A DNA stretch of 64,000 nucleotides from Ralstonia sp. 25mfcol4.1 (GCF_900104095.1 NZ_FNJO01000009.1:219594-283593), one strand, 5' to 3'; positions 33,422 through 42,048 are shown, counted from the stretch's first letter. Numbers and translations: made by a program. The notes: a model not told the origin generated them from the sequence alone.

Positions 33422-35185
33422 ATGCTGCAATCCGTACTGCCTCCCGCCCGCCCGTTTGCCCGTCGCCGCCTGACTTTTGTCGTCCTGGCCGCGTGGGGAC
33501 TCAGCGCGTGCGCGCAAACAGTCACTTTGGTGGCACCGCCGCCGATGATTGCCGAGAGCACGACCCAGCAGGCGACCTCGGCCGTGGCAGCCGGCGCCGT
33601 GCCTGCCACAGCACCTGCCACCGCACCTCCCACCACACCTGCCCGAGTACATGAGACCGTACCCACCGCTGCGTCAGCCGATCCGTTGGCCGACCTGATC
33701 CAGTCGGCCAATGCTGCCGATGCTGCGGAGGGCCGGGCGGCCGCGCCGGCCGCTACGGCAGTGGCGGCTCAGGGTGGCGACGAGCCGGTGCCCGCAGACA
33801 GCACCGCCGCGGTCGCCCAGGTGCCTGCCACTGAGAATCCCGACTTCGTGGGTCCGCCCGACTCGCTCGCGCCGCCGCCCCCGCCGCCACCGCCGGTGGT
33901 GCTGTTTCCGCATCGGCTCGGTGAATTTCCGGCACTGCCACAGCCCGAGACGCAGACACCAGGGCGGAACCCGGAAAACGCCGATATCGCGTCGGAAACC
34001 CCATCCGACGCACCGCCAGTGCTGCGTTCGCAACTTCCCGCTGACGACCTGGCCGGGGATTCGGTCTGGCGCCTGGGCTACAGCGGCCGCGCGGCGGCGG
34101 AAGACCGCGCCGGCACGCAGCGTGCATGTCCGGGCGGCGGCACACCGTCGGCAGGGTTTGGCCAGGGTCTGGCGTGCACCAGTTCGGGCGAGGTCAAGAT
34201 CCGCGAATCGGTGGCGGATATCGGCGGCGGCGCACAGGTTCAGCTGGTCGCCCAGGCCAAGGGCACCAATGCCACGTCGGTCAACGGCAATGCTGCCGCC
34301 GTGGACCCGTACGCGCTGGTGCCGAATTTCTATACCTCGGTCAGCGGCCTGTCCGGGCTGACCGTCCTCGACGGCGCCAGTGTCTGGGCGGGGCGCCGCG
34401 ACAGCAATCCGTTCCTGATGTCGTCGGGACTGTTGCCGCCGAACTCGCCATCGATGCGTTTTGGCATCGACAACGCCAAACTGGGCGAATTCGGCGTGAG
34501 TTATCAATACACCGCGCGTAACGACCTAAATGGCGCGAAGCTTCCCAGCTATCACTCGGTGCTGTCGGCACCGATCGACACCAATGACAAGGGTTCGGTA
34601 CGGGTCGGCTTCACCCGGGTAGAGCCGCTTTCGCAAATCGAGGACACCGGCAGCGCATGGTGGGCATCGGCCATGCACGAGCAGAAGGGCGTGCTGTATG
34701 GCACCAACCGGCTTGGCTTTCAGTACGGGCAGGGCTCGCGCACGGCCATGACCGGCTATTCGGGCATGGGCAACGCGCTGTCGCGGGTACGCGTGTCGGA
34801 ATCGATGGAGTGGAAGGGGCGCTCGGGCCTGGCCGGTTCAGTGGAATCGAGCCTGCAGCTGGATCGATCGGGCATCGGCACGTTGCAGTGGGCCGCCACC
34901 CGCGTGCGTCCGGCCTTCGTGGCCAACGACCAGTTCAAGCTGACTTTCGAGGTGGCGCACGACCAGATCTCGTCGGGGTTTGGGGTGGGCGGCCAGCGCA
35001 CCGCGTTCACGGTGGCGCCCACGATGACGCTGGGCAAGGCCACCGGCAATGCCAACCTGCGCGCGTTCTATACCTACAGCCGTGCCAACGACGTGGACGG
35101 CATCACCTTCGCGGCGCCGGCCGACGCCTGGGCTTCGCAGACCAGCGGCTCGATCTTCGGCGTGCAGCTCAATCGGCGCTGGTAA
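33422..35185 (+). CDS. LamB-like outer-membrane barrel with lipoprotein N-terminus and Pro/Ala linker
   Basis: 587 residues from the ATG at 33422 (a GTG two codons earlier is also possible). A basic n-region and lipobox LSAC (Cys30) indicate a lipoprotein. Residues about 40-200 are a Pro/Ala/Thr-rich linker including a PPPPPPPP run. From about 210 the protein resembles maltoporins: a WRLGYSGRAAAE start with a disulfide-type cysteine pair, the LDGASVWAGRRDSNPFLM segment (LamB has WAGKRFY), amphipathic strands and a terminal aromatic (NRRW). A sugar porin role is inferred; the lipid anchor and linker are unusual. It overlaps the convergent aquaporin gene by 17 bases. Confidence 0.6.
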   Translation: MLQSVLPPARPFARRRLTFVVLAAWGLSACAQTVTLVAPPPMIAESTTQQATSAVAAGAVPATAPATAPPTTPARVHETVPTAASADPLADLIQSANAADAAEGRAAAPAATAVAAQGGDEPVPADSTAAVAQVPATENPDFVGPPDSLAPPPPPPPPVVLFPHRLGEFPALPQPETQTPGRNPENADIASETPSDAPPVLRSQLPADDLAGDSVWRLGYSGRAAAEDRAGTQRACPGGGTPSAGFGQGLACTSSGEVKIRESVADIGGGAQVQLVAQAKGTNATSVNGNAAAVDPYALVPNFYTSVSGLSGLTVLDGASVWAGRRDSNPFLMSSGLLPPNSPSMRFGIDNAKLGEFGVSYQYTARNDLNGAKLPSYHSVLSAPIDTNDKGSVRVGFTRVEPLSQIEDTGSAWWASAMHEQKGVLYGTNRLGFQYGQGSRTAMTGYSGMGNALSRVRVSESMEWKGRSGLAGSVESSLQLDRSGIGTLQWAATRVRPAFVANDQFKLTFEVAHDQISSGFGVGGQRTAFTVAPTMTLGKATGNANLRAFYTYSRANDVDGITFAAPADAWASQTSGSIFGVQLNRRW

Positions 35186-35957
35186 GCTCCGCGCGGCCTT
35201 TCCACTGGCGCCTGGACACGGTTCCCGGCGCCGTCGTCATCGGCGGACACAACCAGTGGAACAGTTGCGTTGCATTCATCGCACCAAATATCTGGGCGAG
35301 AATGAACGCAGGAATATCTATCATACGAATACCCGTGAACGTATCGGTCAGCGCACAGGCCAGTGTCAGGGCGGGGTTTGCGAACGACGTCGACGACGTG
35401 AACCAGTAGCCGGCGGTGATATAGCCCGACACGACAAACGGCACCAGGCCGGGCCGCGACCGCCCCGTGGCGATGGCCAGCCCGATCAGCCCGAACGAGG
35501 CCAGACATTCGCTCCACCACATCGGCGCCCCGGTGCGCGCCTGCGTCGACAATGACAGCGCGGGCAAACCGAACATCGCATGGGCGGCCATCACACCCAG
35601 TACGGCTCCAATCAGCTGCACCAACACATAGCCGGCGGCTTCGCGTGGCGAAAGCCGCCCCTGGATCAGATTCGACAGGCTGACCACCGGGTTGAAGTGC
35701 CCGCCGGATACCGGCCCCAGCGATACCAGCAGCGCCACCAGCCCGGCCCCCGTGGCCAGCGCGTTGCACAGCAGGGCCAGCGCGGTATCACCGGCGGCAA
35801 GGCGTTCCGCGCGGATACCCGAGCCTACGACAATGGCCACCAGCAGGGCCGTACCCAGCGCTTCGGCCACCAGGCGGCGCGCAATATCGGGAGTGGAATG
35901 GGGAGCGGGCGAAGAAGTGGAAGAAGTGGAAGAAGGAGGGGGCGCTGCGGCGGACAT
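35169..35957 (-). CDS. Aquaporin/MIP family channel, AqpS-like
   Basis: 262 residues with six hydrophobic segments and the two half-helix motifs: NPV in SGGHFNPVVSLSNLIQGRL and NPA in STSFANPALTLACALTDTFTGI. The second motif with its SFANPA/TDTF context matches the AqpS-type channels often linked to arsenic detoxification, which pass arsenite or methylated arsenicals. No ars gene is adjacent, so the substrate is open. A Ser/Pro-rich N-terminal 25 residues precede the first segment. Confidence 0.85.
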   Translation of the reverse strand: MSAAAPPPSSTSSTSSPAPHSTPDIARRLVAEALGTALLVAIVVGSGIRAERLAAGDTALALLCNALATGAGLVALLVSLGPVSGGHFNPVVSLSNLIQGRLSPREAAGYVLVQLIGAVLGVMAAHAMFGLPALSLSTQARTGAPMWWSECLASFGLIGLAIATGRSRPGLVPFVVSGYITAGYWFTSSTSFANPALTLACALTDTFTGIRMIDIPAFILAQIFGAMNATQLFHWLCPPMTTAPGTVSRRQWKGRAELTSAD

Positions 35958-36085
35958 GCGAAAGATCGTCGAAATACGATCACGCAGTGTTTCGCGGCGG
36001 GGGGAGGTCCGTCAATGCAACGGGGCGATGTTGAGAAACTACCGCCGGTACCGAATCGGCCGGGTGGCGGCAGTCATTGCTGCAT

Positions 36086-37072
36086 TTACTGCAGGCCGTT
36101 ACGCAGGATGAGCAGCCACGGCATGTGTGAATTCGTGAAGCCGTCGAGCTGGCCGGCGTCGTTCAGGTCAATCACATCCATCGACACCGATTGCTGGACG
36201 TTGCCGCCGATGGCCTTGACCACGTTGGCGGCACGATCCACCTCGACCACGATGTCGCAATGCATGGGCGTGGTGCCGAAGCCGATTTCGGACGGATCCG
36301 ACAGGTATTTGTCGCGCCCGCGGCCCGCGCAGATCATGTCGCCGGGACGCGGCACGGCGGGCACCGGCTCCACACGGAACGCCGGGCGCGGCAGGATGCC
36401 ATCGCGCGCGTCCACCACGTACATCGAATGGGACTGGCCCGTCAGGAACTGGTCGTTATCGAGTCCGGCCTTGCGCATCACCCACGAAATGAACACCGCC
36501 GACCACGCCCACGCGCCCTGCGTGACCTGGCGGCAGTCCGGCGCCTCGCCCACGATGCCCCAGTAACGCTGGGCCATCCGGCATCCCTGCGGCGTAGCCT
36601 CCATGCCGGTGCCGTCGGGAAAACGCAGGCACTGGCTATCGCCATCCTCTTCCATATCGACGTCGGCCGATGGCTGGATCGCCGTGCCATTGCCGCCGGC
36701 GCCATTGGCCGGCAGGGCGGCGGCCGGGGCGGGCAGCGGACTCTGGGTGACGCACGCCGAATCGTCACGGCCAATCCGCACCACCTGGCTGCCCCACTTG
36801 CGCCATTCCTGCAGGGCAATATCGACGATCCGTTCACGCGCCGTGGCGCCGGGCGGCGTGGCCACGCGCCCGTAATCGGGCAAGGGCACTGCCTGCGGGC
36901 GGGCCGTACGCGTCGGGGAGGTGCTGCAACCGCACAGGACGGCCAGCGCCACCACCGCCATCACACCCTGCCAGGTACGCGTGCGTGCCTGTGGAGAATG
37001 CTGTGGAAGTTTGTGTGGAAACTGCTGTGAATAAGGCTGTGGAAATGTGCGCTGCGGCAAGCGGAACGACAT
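36086..37072 (-). CDS. DUF2272 domain lipoprotein
   Basis: 328 residues from the ATG at 37072. A hydrophobic segment ending in a lipobox (VALAVLCGC, Cys49) follows an odd Gln/Pro/His-rich 30-residue leader; an internal ATG at 36961 starts right at the hydrophobic part but would lack basic residues. The DUF2272 domain spans about 80-328 (RERIVDIALQEWRKWGSQ, WAWSAVFISWVMRKAGL, PRPGDMICAGRGRDKYL, MHCDIVVEVD), a NlpC/CHAP-like layout with Cys/His residues. Unknown function at the cell envelope. The leader DNA overlaps a DnaA-box-like cluster. Confidence 0.75.
   Translation of the reverse strand: MSFRLPQRTFPQPYSQQFPHKLPQHSPQARTRTWQGVMAVVALAVLCGCSTSPTRTARPQAVPLPDYGRVATPPGATARERIVDIALQEWRKWGSQVVRIGRDDSACVTQSPLPAPAAALPANGAGGNGTAIQPSADVDMEEDGDSQCLRFPDGTGMEATPQGCRMAQRYWGIVGEAPDCRQVTQGAWAWSAVFISWVMRKAGLDNDQFLTGQSHSMYVVDARDGILPRPAFRVEPVPAVPRPGDMICAGRGRDKYLSDPSEIGFGTTPMHCDIVVEVDRAANVVKAIGGNVQQSVSMDVIDLNDAGQLDGFTNSHMPWLLILRNGLQ
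37026..37034 (-). promoter_or_regulatory. DnaA box (TTATTCACA)
   Basis: Perfect TTATNCACA match on the minus strand inside the leader of the DUF2272 gene. It is flanked within 35 bases by several weaker TTTCCACA/CTTCCACA variants. Confidence 0.6.
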
Positions 37073-37209
37073 GTCAGGCTCGTGATTCCTGATCTCGCGC
37101 AAGGCCTTGATTAGCCGAGCGTGGATGACATTTTCGCGTGGTCGCTGCAGGCCTGTGAAGGGGCCCGGCCAACTGTGCGATTCTCCACGCGGAGCTGGGG
37201 GAAAAATGG

Positions 37210-37218
37210 TGTGGATAA
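37210..37218 (-). promoter_or_regulatory. DnaA box (TTATCCACA)
   Basis: Perfect TTATNCACA match on the minus strand in the DUF2272-hupB intergenic region. Confidence 0.6.
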
Positions 37219-37311
37219 CGTCCCCGCGCGCTGCGCACCTGCGCCGCTTTCGGGCTATGGCGGCGGCACGGCGGGGTCATGCGAACCGGGCGAAAAGCTT
37301 GCCCGTCGGCA

Positions 37312-37590
37312 TTACTGGTTGACGGCGTCCTTGAACTTCTGACCTGCCTTGAACTTCACGGTCTTCGCAGCTTCCACCTTGATTTCTTCGCCGGTGCGCG
37401 GGTTGCGGGCCATGCGCTCGCCACGTTCGCCCTTGCTGAAGGTACCGAAGCCGATCAGGCTGAGGGTCTCGCCCTTGGCCACGGCATCCATGATGGCGTT
37501 CAGGGTCACGTTCAGGGCCTGCTCGGCCTTGGCCTTGGTCAGACCGTCCACGCCTGCTGCGATCGCGTCGATCAGTTCAGTCTTCGTCAT
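37312..37590 (-). CDS. hupB: HU family DNA-binding protein
   Basis: 92 residues, the HU length. N-terminal helices MTKTELIDAIAAGVDGLTKAKAEQALN, the GETLSLIGFGTFS strand and the DNA-binding arm RMARNPRTGEEIKV with its minor-groove proline in RNPRTG. It is nucleoid-associated. The terminal KVEAAKTVKFKAGQKFKDAVNQ is typical. A 1-kb upstream region full of palindromes separates it from a divergent SET-domain gene. Confidence 0.96.
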   Translation of the reverse strand: MTKTELIDAIAAGVDGLTKAKAEQALNVTLNAIMDAVAKGETLSLIGFGTFSKGERGERMARNPRTGEEIKVEAAKTVKFKAGQKFKDAVNQ

Positions 37591-38265
37591 GCTTCACTCC
37601 GTATCGAGTTGAAAAAACACTGACGTCCGGGCCGGCGACTTCGCTGGAAGCCGCGCCGGCAAAGACGCCGCGGGCCACATCATACCGTGTCGGACACGCC
37701 GCACCGGGAACAGTTTGTTACCGGCCCTTGGCGCGCAGGCCGCGCCAGGTCAACGTTGGCGGGTTTTTTACGGAAGAAGCGCGGCGCTGGCGGGCCGGCA
37801 GACCGCGAGGTCCGCTAGGGGCGGCAAGCCGCGGTATACGTCGCTGAAGCCGCGTATACGCGCCATCGCACGCCTCAGGACGCGCCTGGACGCCCCTGGA
37901 CGCGTTTTGACGCCCCGCAGTGTCCCGGGGGCTGGTGAGGCGCGTATACGCGCTGACGGGCCCGTATACGCCTGCTGCAAGGCAGTCAGGTGCCAATGGG
38001 GTCGATCAGGCGACCCGTGAGGCGGCGTATACCGCGTATACCGCCATGCGCGTCGCTTCGTTCCGCCATGGATTGCCGCGCGCAGCCCGGCGGCAATGAT
38101 CCTGCCCAATTTTTCATCATGCGCGAAAAGGGTCGGGCAGGACGGCACAGCCTCCATCGCATCGGGCCCTCGACGTATACGCCCCGGCGCGAGGCCTCGT
38201 GCGTATGGTTTACATCTTTCTTTCATGTATACAGATAGTAGTGATAGGTAAACCACGTGCGTTTC

Positions 38266-38274
38266 TGTGGATAA
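38266..38274 (-). promoter_or_regulatory. DnaA box (TTATCCACA)
   Basis: Perfect TTATNCACA match on the minus strand, 4 bases from a GTATAC palindrome (38279). Confidence 0.6.
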
Positions 38275-38447
38275 CCCCGTATACGTCAATCAGATCAACC
38301 GTTTACGTATACCGAAAGCACAGGGATGAAATGTTGGCCGGCGTGGATGACTCATCCTTCCGGATGGGATGAGGGACGTATACCTGTCAGGTTGTTCGTA
38401 TACGTTCCCCATGCCAGCCCCAGGCAGCCCACATCAAACCCATGCGC

Positions 38448-38456
38448 TTATCCACA
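38448..38456 (+). promoter_or_regulatory. DnaA box (TTATCCACA)
   Basis: Perfect match on the plus strand; a second identical box follows 13 bases later in the same orientation (22-base pitch). Confidence 0.6.
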
Positions 38457-38469
38457 AAAACGGGCCCGG

Positions 38470-38478
38470 TTATCCACA
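38470..38478 (+). promoter_or_regulatory. DnaA box (TTATCCACA)
   Basis: Perfect match on the plus strand, direct repeat of the box at 38448, and 13 bases before a GTATAC palindrome. Confidence 0.6.
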
Positions 38479-38620
38479 TCGGCACAGGCCGGTATACGGC
38501 GCCGTGCCCGGAAAACGTACCGAGCCCGCCCGGGGGCGAGGATGCGTATACCTGACACAGCCGCACGGGTATCATCCGGTTCGCCGGACTGGACCGGCCC
38601 ACCACCGCAGGAACATCAGA

Positions 38621-39139
38621 ATGTCGGACAAGGCCAACGACGCCAGGGAACACAAGAGGCAGGCGGGCAAGAAAAAGACCGCCAGCGACCGTATCGAAGT
38701 ACGCCAGTCGGGCGTGCATGGCAGGGGTGTCTACGCGATTGGCGCCATTGCGGAAGGCGAGCGCGTGATCGAATACAAGGGCGAGCACATTTCCTGGAAG
38801 GAAGCCCTGAAGCGCCACCCGCACGATCCGACGGACCCGAACCACACGTTCTATTTCAGCCTGGACGACGGCAACGTCATCGATGCCAAGTTCGGCGGCA
38901 ACCGGGCGCGCTGGATCAACCACGCCTGCGAGCCGAACTGCGAAGCCCGCGAAAAGAAGGGACGCGTCTTCATCCATGCGCTGCGCGATATCGCCGAGGG
39001 CGAAGAGCTGTTCTATGACTACGGCCTGGTCATTGATGCGCGCTATACGAAGAAGCTGAAAAAGGAATACGAGTGCCGTTGCGGCAGCCCGAAGTGCCGC
39101 GGCACGATGCTGGCGCCCAAGGAAAAGTCAGGCAAATAA
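38621..39139 (+). CDS. SET-domain protein lysine methyltransferase
   Basis: 172 residues from the ATG at 38621. A Lys-rich N-terminus, then a full SET domain: GVHGRGVYAIGAIAEGERVIEY (31-52), the AdoMet-binding NHACEPN (100-106), GEELFYDYG with the catalytic Tyr (127-135), and a post-SET zinc motif with Cys152, Cys154 and Cys159 (ECRCGSPKCRG). All residues needed for transfer of methyl groups to lysine are present. Divergent from hupB across the GTATAC array; the Lys-rich HU is an obvious candidate substrate but that is inference. Confidence 0.9.
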   Translation: MSDKANDAREHKRQAGKKKTASDRIEVRQSGVHGRGVYAIGAIAEGERVIEYKGEHISWKEALKRHPHDPTDPNHTFYFSLDDGNVIDAKFGGNRARWINHACEPNCEAREKKGRVFIHALRDIAEGEELFYDYGLVIDARYTKKLKKEYECRCGSPKCRGTMLAPKEKSGK

Positions 39140-39153
39140 GCCGTCCGACCGGT

Positions 39154-40884
39154 TCAGGCCGGTGTGGTGCCGGGTGCCTCGCACGGGATCCGGATCACGA
39201 AGCGCATCGTCGCGCGGCGAGCGGGCGCCTCCGACAATTCCGACGCTTCGGCGGATGCCTGGGCATACGGGGAAACCGCTCCCGCGCCATCATCCGGACC
39301 GCCGGCCATGGCCGCCGTGGCCGAGGCGGGCGCCGCAGGCGCCGGCACATCCTCGATCCGGATCGTGCCCTGGTGCAGGGTGATGATCTCGTGGACGATG
39401 GCCAGTCCCAGGCCGGCCCCGCCGGGCGAAGCCTGCAGGGCGGGCGTGCCAGGTGTGTGATCGCCGCGGAAGAAGCGTTTGAACACCTCCTCGCGGCGGG
39501 CCGGCGGAATGCCCGGGCCGTTGTCTTCCACCATCACCACGGCCATGCCGCGGTGGCCCATGGCCTCGCCGCCGGCGCGCACCGTGATACGGCCGCCGGC
39601 CGGCACATACTTGACCGCGTTATCGATCAGGTTGGACAGCGCCTCGCGCATCAGCAGCCGGTTGCCGCGCACCACGGCCGGGGCGCCGCCGGTGAACGTC
39701 GGGCCGGGCAGTACCTCGAAGCCCAGGTCCACCCGCCGCGCCAGTGCCTGCGGCACCCATTCCGCGCCAATCTCGAACGCCAGTTCCGCCAGGTCGAAGT
39801 GTTCGACCGGTCCCAGCCGCTCCAGCGACAGGCCGGGCTCTGCGCGCGCCAGCGACAGCAGCTGGTTCGACAGGCGCACGGCGCGGTCGGCGGCGGTCTG
39901 CACCTCGCGCAGTGCATGACGCGCCACATCGAGCGAATCGGCTTCCACGGCGCGGTCGGCATGCAGCTTCACCGCCGTGAGCGGCGTGCGCAACTGGTGC
40001 GCGGCGTCGGCGATGAACTTGCGCTGGGCATCCAGGGCATCGCGCAGGCGCGACAGCAGGGCGTTCAGGGCGCGGATCAGCGGCTCCACCTCGGCCGGCA
40101 CCTGGGTCTCGTCCAGCGCTGCCAGTGACCGCGCCGTCTGGCGGTTCAGCTTGTCGGTCAGGATCTGCAGCGGCACCAGTTCTTCCTTGAGCACGTGCGA
40201 CAGGATCAGGCTGCCCACCAGCAGCAGCAGGATCAGCGGCACCGACACCGACAGCAGGATCTCGTTGGCGGCCGTTTCGCGCCGGTCCAGCAGTTCGGCC
40301 ACCTCGACCACGATGGGCCCGCGCGGGATCTGCGCCTCGGACGGTGTCGTTGCCAGTTCGTCCGCGGCCGGGCTGGGCAGGCTCACCGGCAGGCGCACCG
40401 CGCGCACCTGGCGGCCGCTGAACCACGCGTAGAACAGCCGGGCGTCGTGCAGCGACGTCTGGCCGGTGCCGTAGCCCAGCCAGGTGTCCATGCCGCCGAT
40501 CAGCCCGTCCGGACCATGAATGCGCCAGTAGATGCGATCGGTGCCCTCGGCCTCGACCAGCGTCTGGGCGATGATCGGGATGTCCTGCTCCAGCCGCGGA
40601 CCGGCAATGCGGATCTGCTGGGCGATGTTGTTGGCCACGCCATAGAGCGCGCGATCGAAGACCTGCGTGGTGTAGTGCGCCGCCAGCCAGTACGACAGCG
40701 ATCCGCTGGTCAGTACCAGTGCAAACAGCGGCGTGGCCAGCGCGCGCAGCAGGTGGACGCGCAGGCTCGGGTTCGATGTGCCGCGTGCCGCCGCGCCCGC
40801 ACGGCTGCGACCGCCGCGTGTGCGCTTGCCCGTGGCGCTCGCATCGCCAGGCGGGGCAGAAGAAGATTGCGAACGCGGCCACAT
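39154..40884 (-). CDS. tctE: Sensor histidine kinase (TctE-like)
   Basis: 576 residues: a membrane segment near 45-65, a roughly 150-residue periplasmic domain (VFDRALYGVANNIAQQIRI, typical of the 2CSK_N/TctE type), a second membrane segment (LLSVSVPLILLLLVGSLILSHVL), HAMP-like linker, HisKA with the phosphorylated His in FIADAAHQLRTPLTAVKLH, and HATPase motifs N (NLIDNAVKYV), G1 (VEDNGPGIP) and G2 (GGAGLGLAIVHEI). C-terminal 50 residues are Ala-rich. Pairs with the response regulator 59 bases upstream. Likely controls organic-acid uptake, by analogy to TctDE. Confidence 0.92.
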   Translation of the reverse strand: MWPRSQSSSAPPGDASATGKRTRGGRSRAGAAARGTSNPSLRVHLLRALATPLFALVLTSGSLSYWLAAHYTTQVFDRALYGVANNIAQQIRIAGPRLEQDIPIIAQTLVEAEGTDRIYWRIHGPDGLIGGMDTWLGYGTGQTSLHDARLFYAWFSGRQVRAVRLPVSLPSPAADELATTPSEAQIPRGPIVVEVAELLDRRETAANEILLSVSVPLILLLLVGSLILSHVLKEELVPLQILTDKLNRQTARSLAALDETQVPAEVEPLIRALNALLSRLRDALDAQRKFIADAAHQLRTPLTAVKLHADRAVEADSLDVARHALREVQTAADRAVRLSNQLLSLARAEPGLSLERLGPVEHFDLAELAFEIGAEWVPQALARRVDLGFEVLPGPTFTGGAPAVVRGNRLLMREALSNLIDNAVKYVPAGGRITVRAGGEAMGHRGMAVVMVEDNGPGIPPARREEVFKRFFRGDHTPGTPALQASPGGAGLGLAIVHEIITLHQGTIRIEDVPAPAAPASATAAMAGGPDDGAGAVSPYAQASAEASELSEAPARRATMRFVIRIPCEAPGTTPA

Positions 40885-40943
40885 GGCGGATCAGGACTTC
40901 CGTTGAAGGCGGCCGCCACCGGGGCGGCGCAAGCCGGCCAGGC

Positions 40944-41648
40944 TCAGTGGCCCGCGCGGATTTGTAGCAGATAACCGAAGCCGCGCACCGTCACGATCTC
41001 GACGTCGGCATCCTCGAGCTTCTTGCGGACGCGATGCACGTAGACCTCGATCGCGGTGTCGCCCACCGTGTCGCCGCCTTCGCCGGCCGGATGTGCGAAG
41101 GTGGCCAGGTGGTCCTGCAGCTGCGCCTTGCTGACCACACGGCCCTGGCGCTGCAGCAGCAGTTCCAGCACGGCAAACTCGCGCGGCGACAGTTCCAGCG
41201 GGCGGCCATCGACGAACATGCGGCGGTCGTTGCCCGACAGCCGCAGCCGGCCCAGGCGCACATCGCGTTCCGGCGCGGCTTCGCCGTGCTGGCTGCGGCG
41301 CAGCAGCACGCGCACGCGGGCTTCCAATTCGGGCAGGGCGAAGGGCTTGACCAGGTAGTCGTCGGCGCCCGCGTTCAGGCCCGACAGCTTGTCTTCGAGC
41401 TCGTCGCGCGCGGTCAGGATCAGTACGGGGGTAGTGCGGTTGCGGGCCCGGTAGCGCGCCAGCAGCGTCATGCCGTCGATGCCGGGCAGGCCCAGATCCA
41501 GGATGACGAGGTCGTGCTGCTCTTTCAGCAGGTGGTCGGTGGCGTAGACGCCGTCATGCACCACGCGTACCTGGTGGCCGGCGCGGGACAACCCGGCTTC
41601 CACGCCGCTGGCGATTTGACGGTCGTCCTCGATCAGCAGGATACGCAT
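40944..41648 (-). CDS. tctD: OmpR-family response regulator (TctD-like)
   Basis: 234 residues. Receiver domain with acidic pocket (LLIEDD), phospho-acceptor Asp in DLVILDLGLPGIDG, Thr in ILTARD and Lys in VKPFALPE, followed by a winged-helix DNA-binding domain (ELSPREFAVLELLLQRQG, DTAIEVYVHRVRKKLEDADVEIVTVRGFGYLL). Partner of the downstream histidine kinase. Confidence 0.94.
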   Translation of the reverse strand: MRILLIEDDRQIASGVEAGLSRAGHQVRVVHDGVYATDHLLKEQHDLVILDLGLPGIDGMTLLARYRARNRTTPVLILTARDELEDKLSGLNAGADDYLVKPFALPELEARVRVLLRRSQHGEAAPERDVRLGRLRLSGNDRRMFVDGRPLELSPREFAVLELLLQRQGRVVSKAQLQDHLATFAHPAGEGGDTVGDTAIEVYVHRVRKKLEDADVEIVTVRGFGYLLQIRAGH

Positions 41649-41748
41649 GGCGGTACAGGTGACATTGGATGGGAAACAATGCCGCCGATTGTACAGGGCA
41701 GGCCCGGGGCCTGGCTTTCAGTTGCCCTACAGCCGGGCCGGAACCGCT

Positions 41749-42048
41749 TTAGCGTGCCAGGCCGGCGGCGGCCTGTTCGATGAAGCGGGCCAGGTCGATA
41801 TCGCGCTGGGTCAGGCCGTTGGCGTCGTGGGTGGACAGCGTGATATCCACCCGGTTGTACACGTTGAACCACTCGGGATGATGGTCCACCTTGTCGGCGT
41901 GCAGCGCCACGCGCGTCATGAAGCCGAATGCGGCGTTGAAATCGGCGAACTTGAACGATTTCCGGATGGCATCGCGGTCCTGGACAGAGGTCCAGCCGGG
42001 CAGGGTCGCCAGCAGCGGCTGGCGGGCATCTTGCGAAAGAGGGGTCAT
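41749..42048 (-). CDS. phhB: Pterin-4a-carbinolamine dehydratase
   Basis: 99 residues from the ATG at 42048, the family length. The catalytic signature is DHHPEW in [30 protein letters not shown]. It dehydrates the carbinolamine made by phenylalanine hydroxylase so the pterin cofactor can be recycled. Downstream of phhA on the same strand (166-base gap). Confidence 0.93.
   Translation of the reverse strand: MTPLSQDARQPLLATLPGWTSVQDRDAIRKSFKFADFNAAFGFMTRVALHADKVDHHPEWFNVYNRVDITLSTHDANGLTQRDIDLARFIEQAAAGLAR

Larger units (their letters stand above)
37834..38551. repeat. Dispersed array of 14 GTATAC palindromes (consensus CGTATACS)
   Basis: Exact GTATAC at 37834, 37854, 37944, 37964, 38027, 38036, 38175, 38227, 38279, 38307, 38378, 38398, 38492 and 38546. 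Thirteen extend to CGTATACG or CGTATACC (either strand) and one to TGTATACA. Three pairs are spaced exactly 20 bases (two helical turns). A 6-mer is expected about 0.2 times in this length, and the only other copy I noticed in the window is at 63182. It looks like a binding array for a dimeric protein. Confidence 0.9.
37591..38620. other. 1-kb non-coding region between hupB and SET gene
   Basis: About 1,030 bases with no convincing gene. It contains four tandem 10-bp units of the type GGACGCNCCT (37878-37917), the 14-member GTATAC array and three of the five DnaA boxes. Long open frames across it (for example minus strand 37768-38289) lack ribosome sites and owe Tyr/Thr content to the GTATAC motif. 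Confidence 0.75.

Noticed and set aside
37768..38289. Minus-strand frame across the GTATAC array
   Set aside because: Its amino-acid pattern simply translates the repeated palindrome; no start signal or domain.
37026..38551. Chromosomal or chromid replication origin
   Set aside because: DnaA boxes are present but no dnaA, dnaN, parAB or repA gene is nearby and no AT-rich unwinding element was seen; a titration or regulatory site is more economical.
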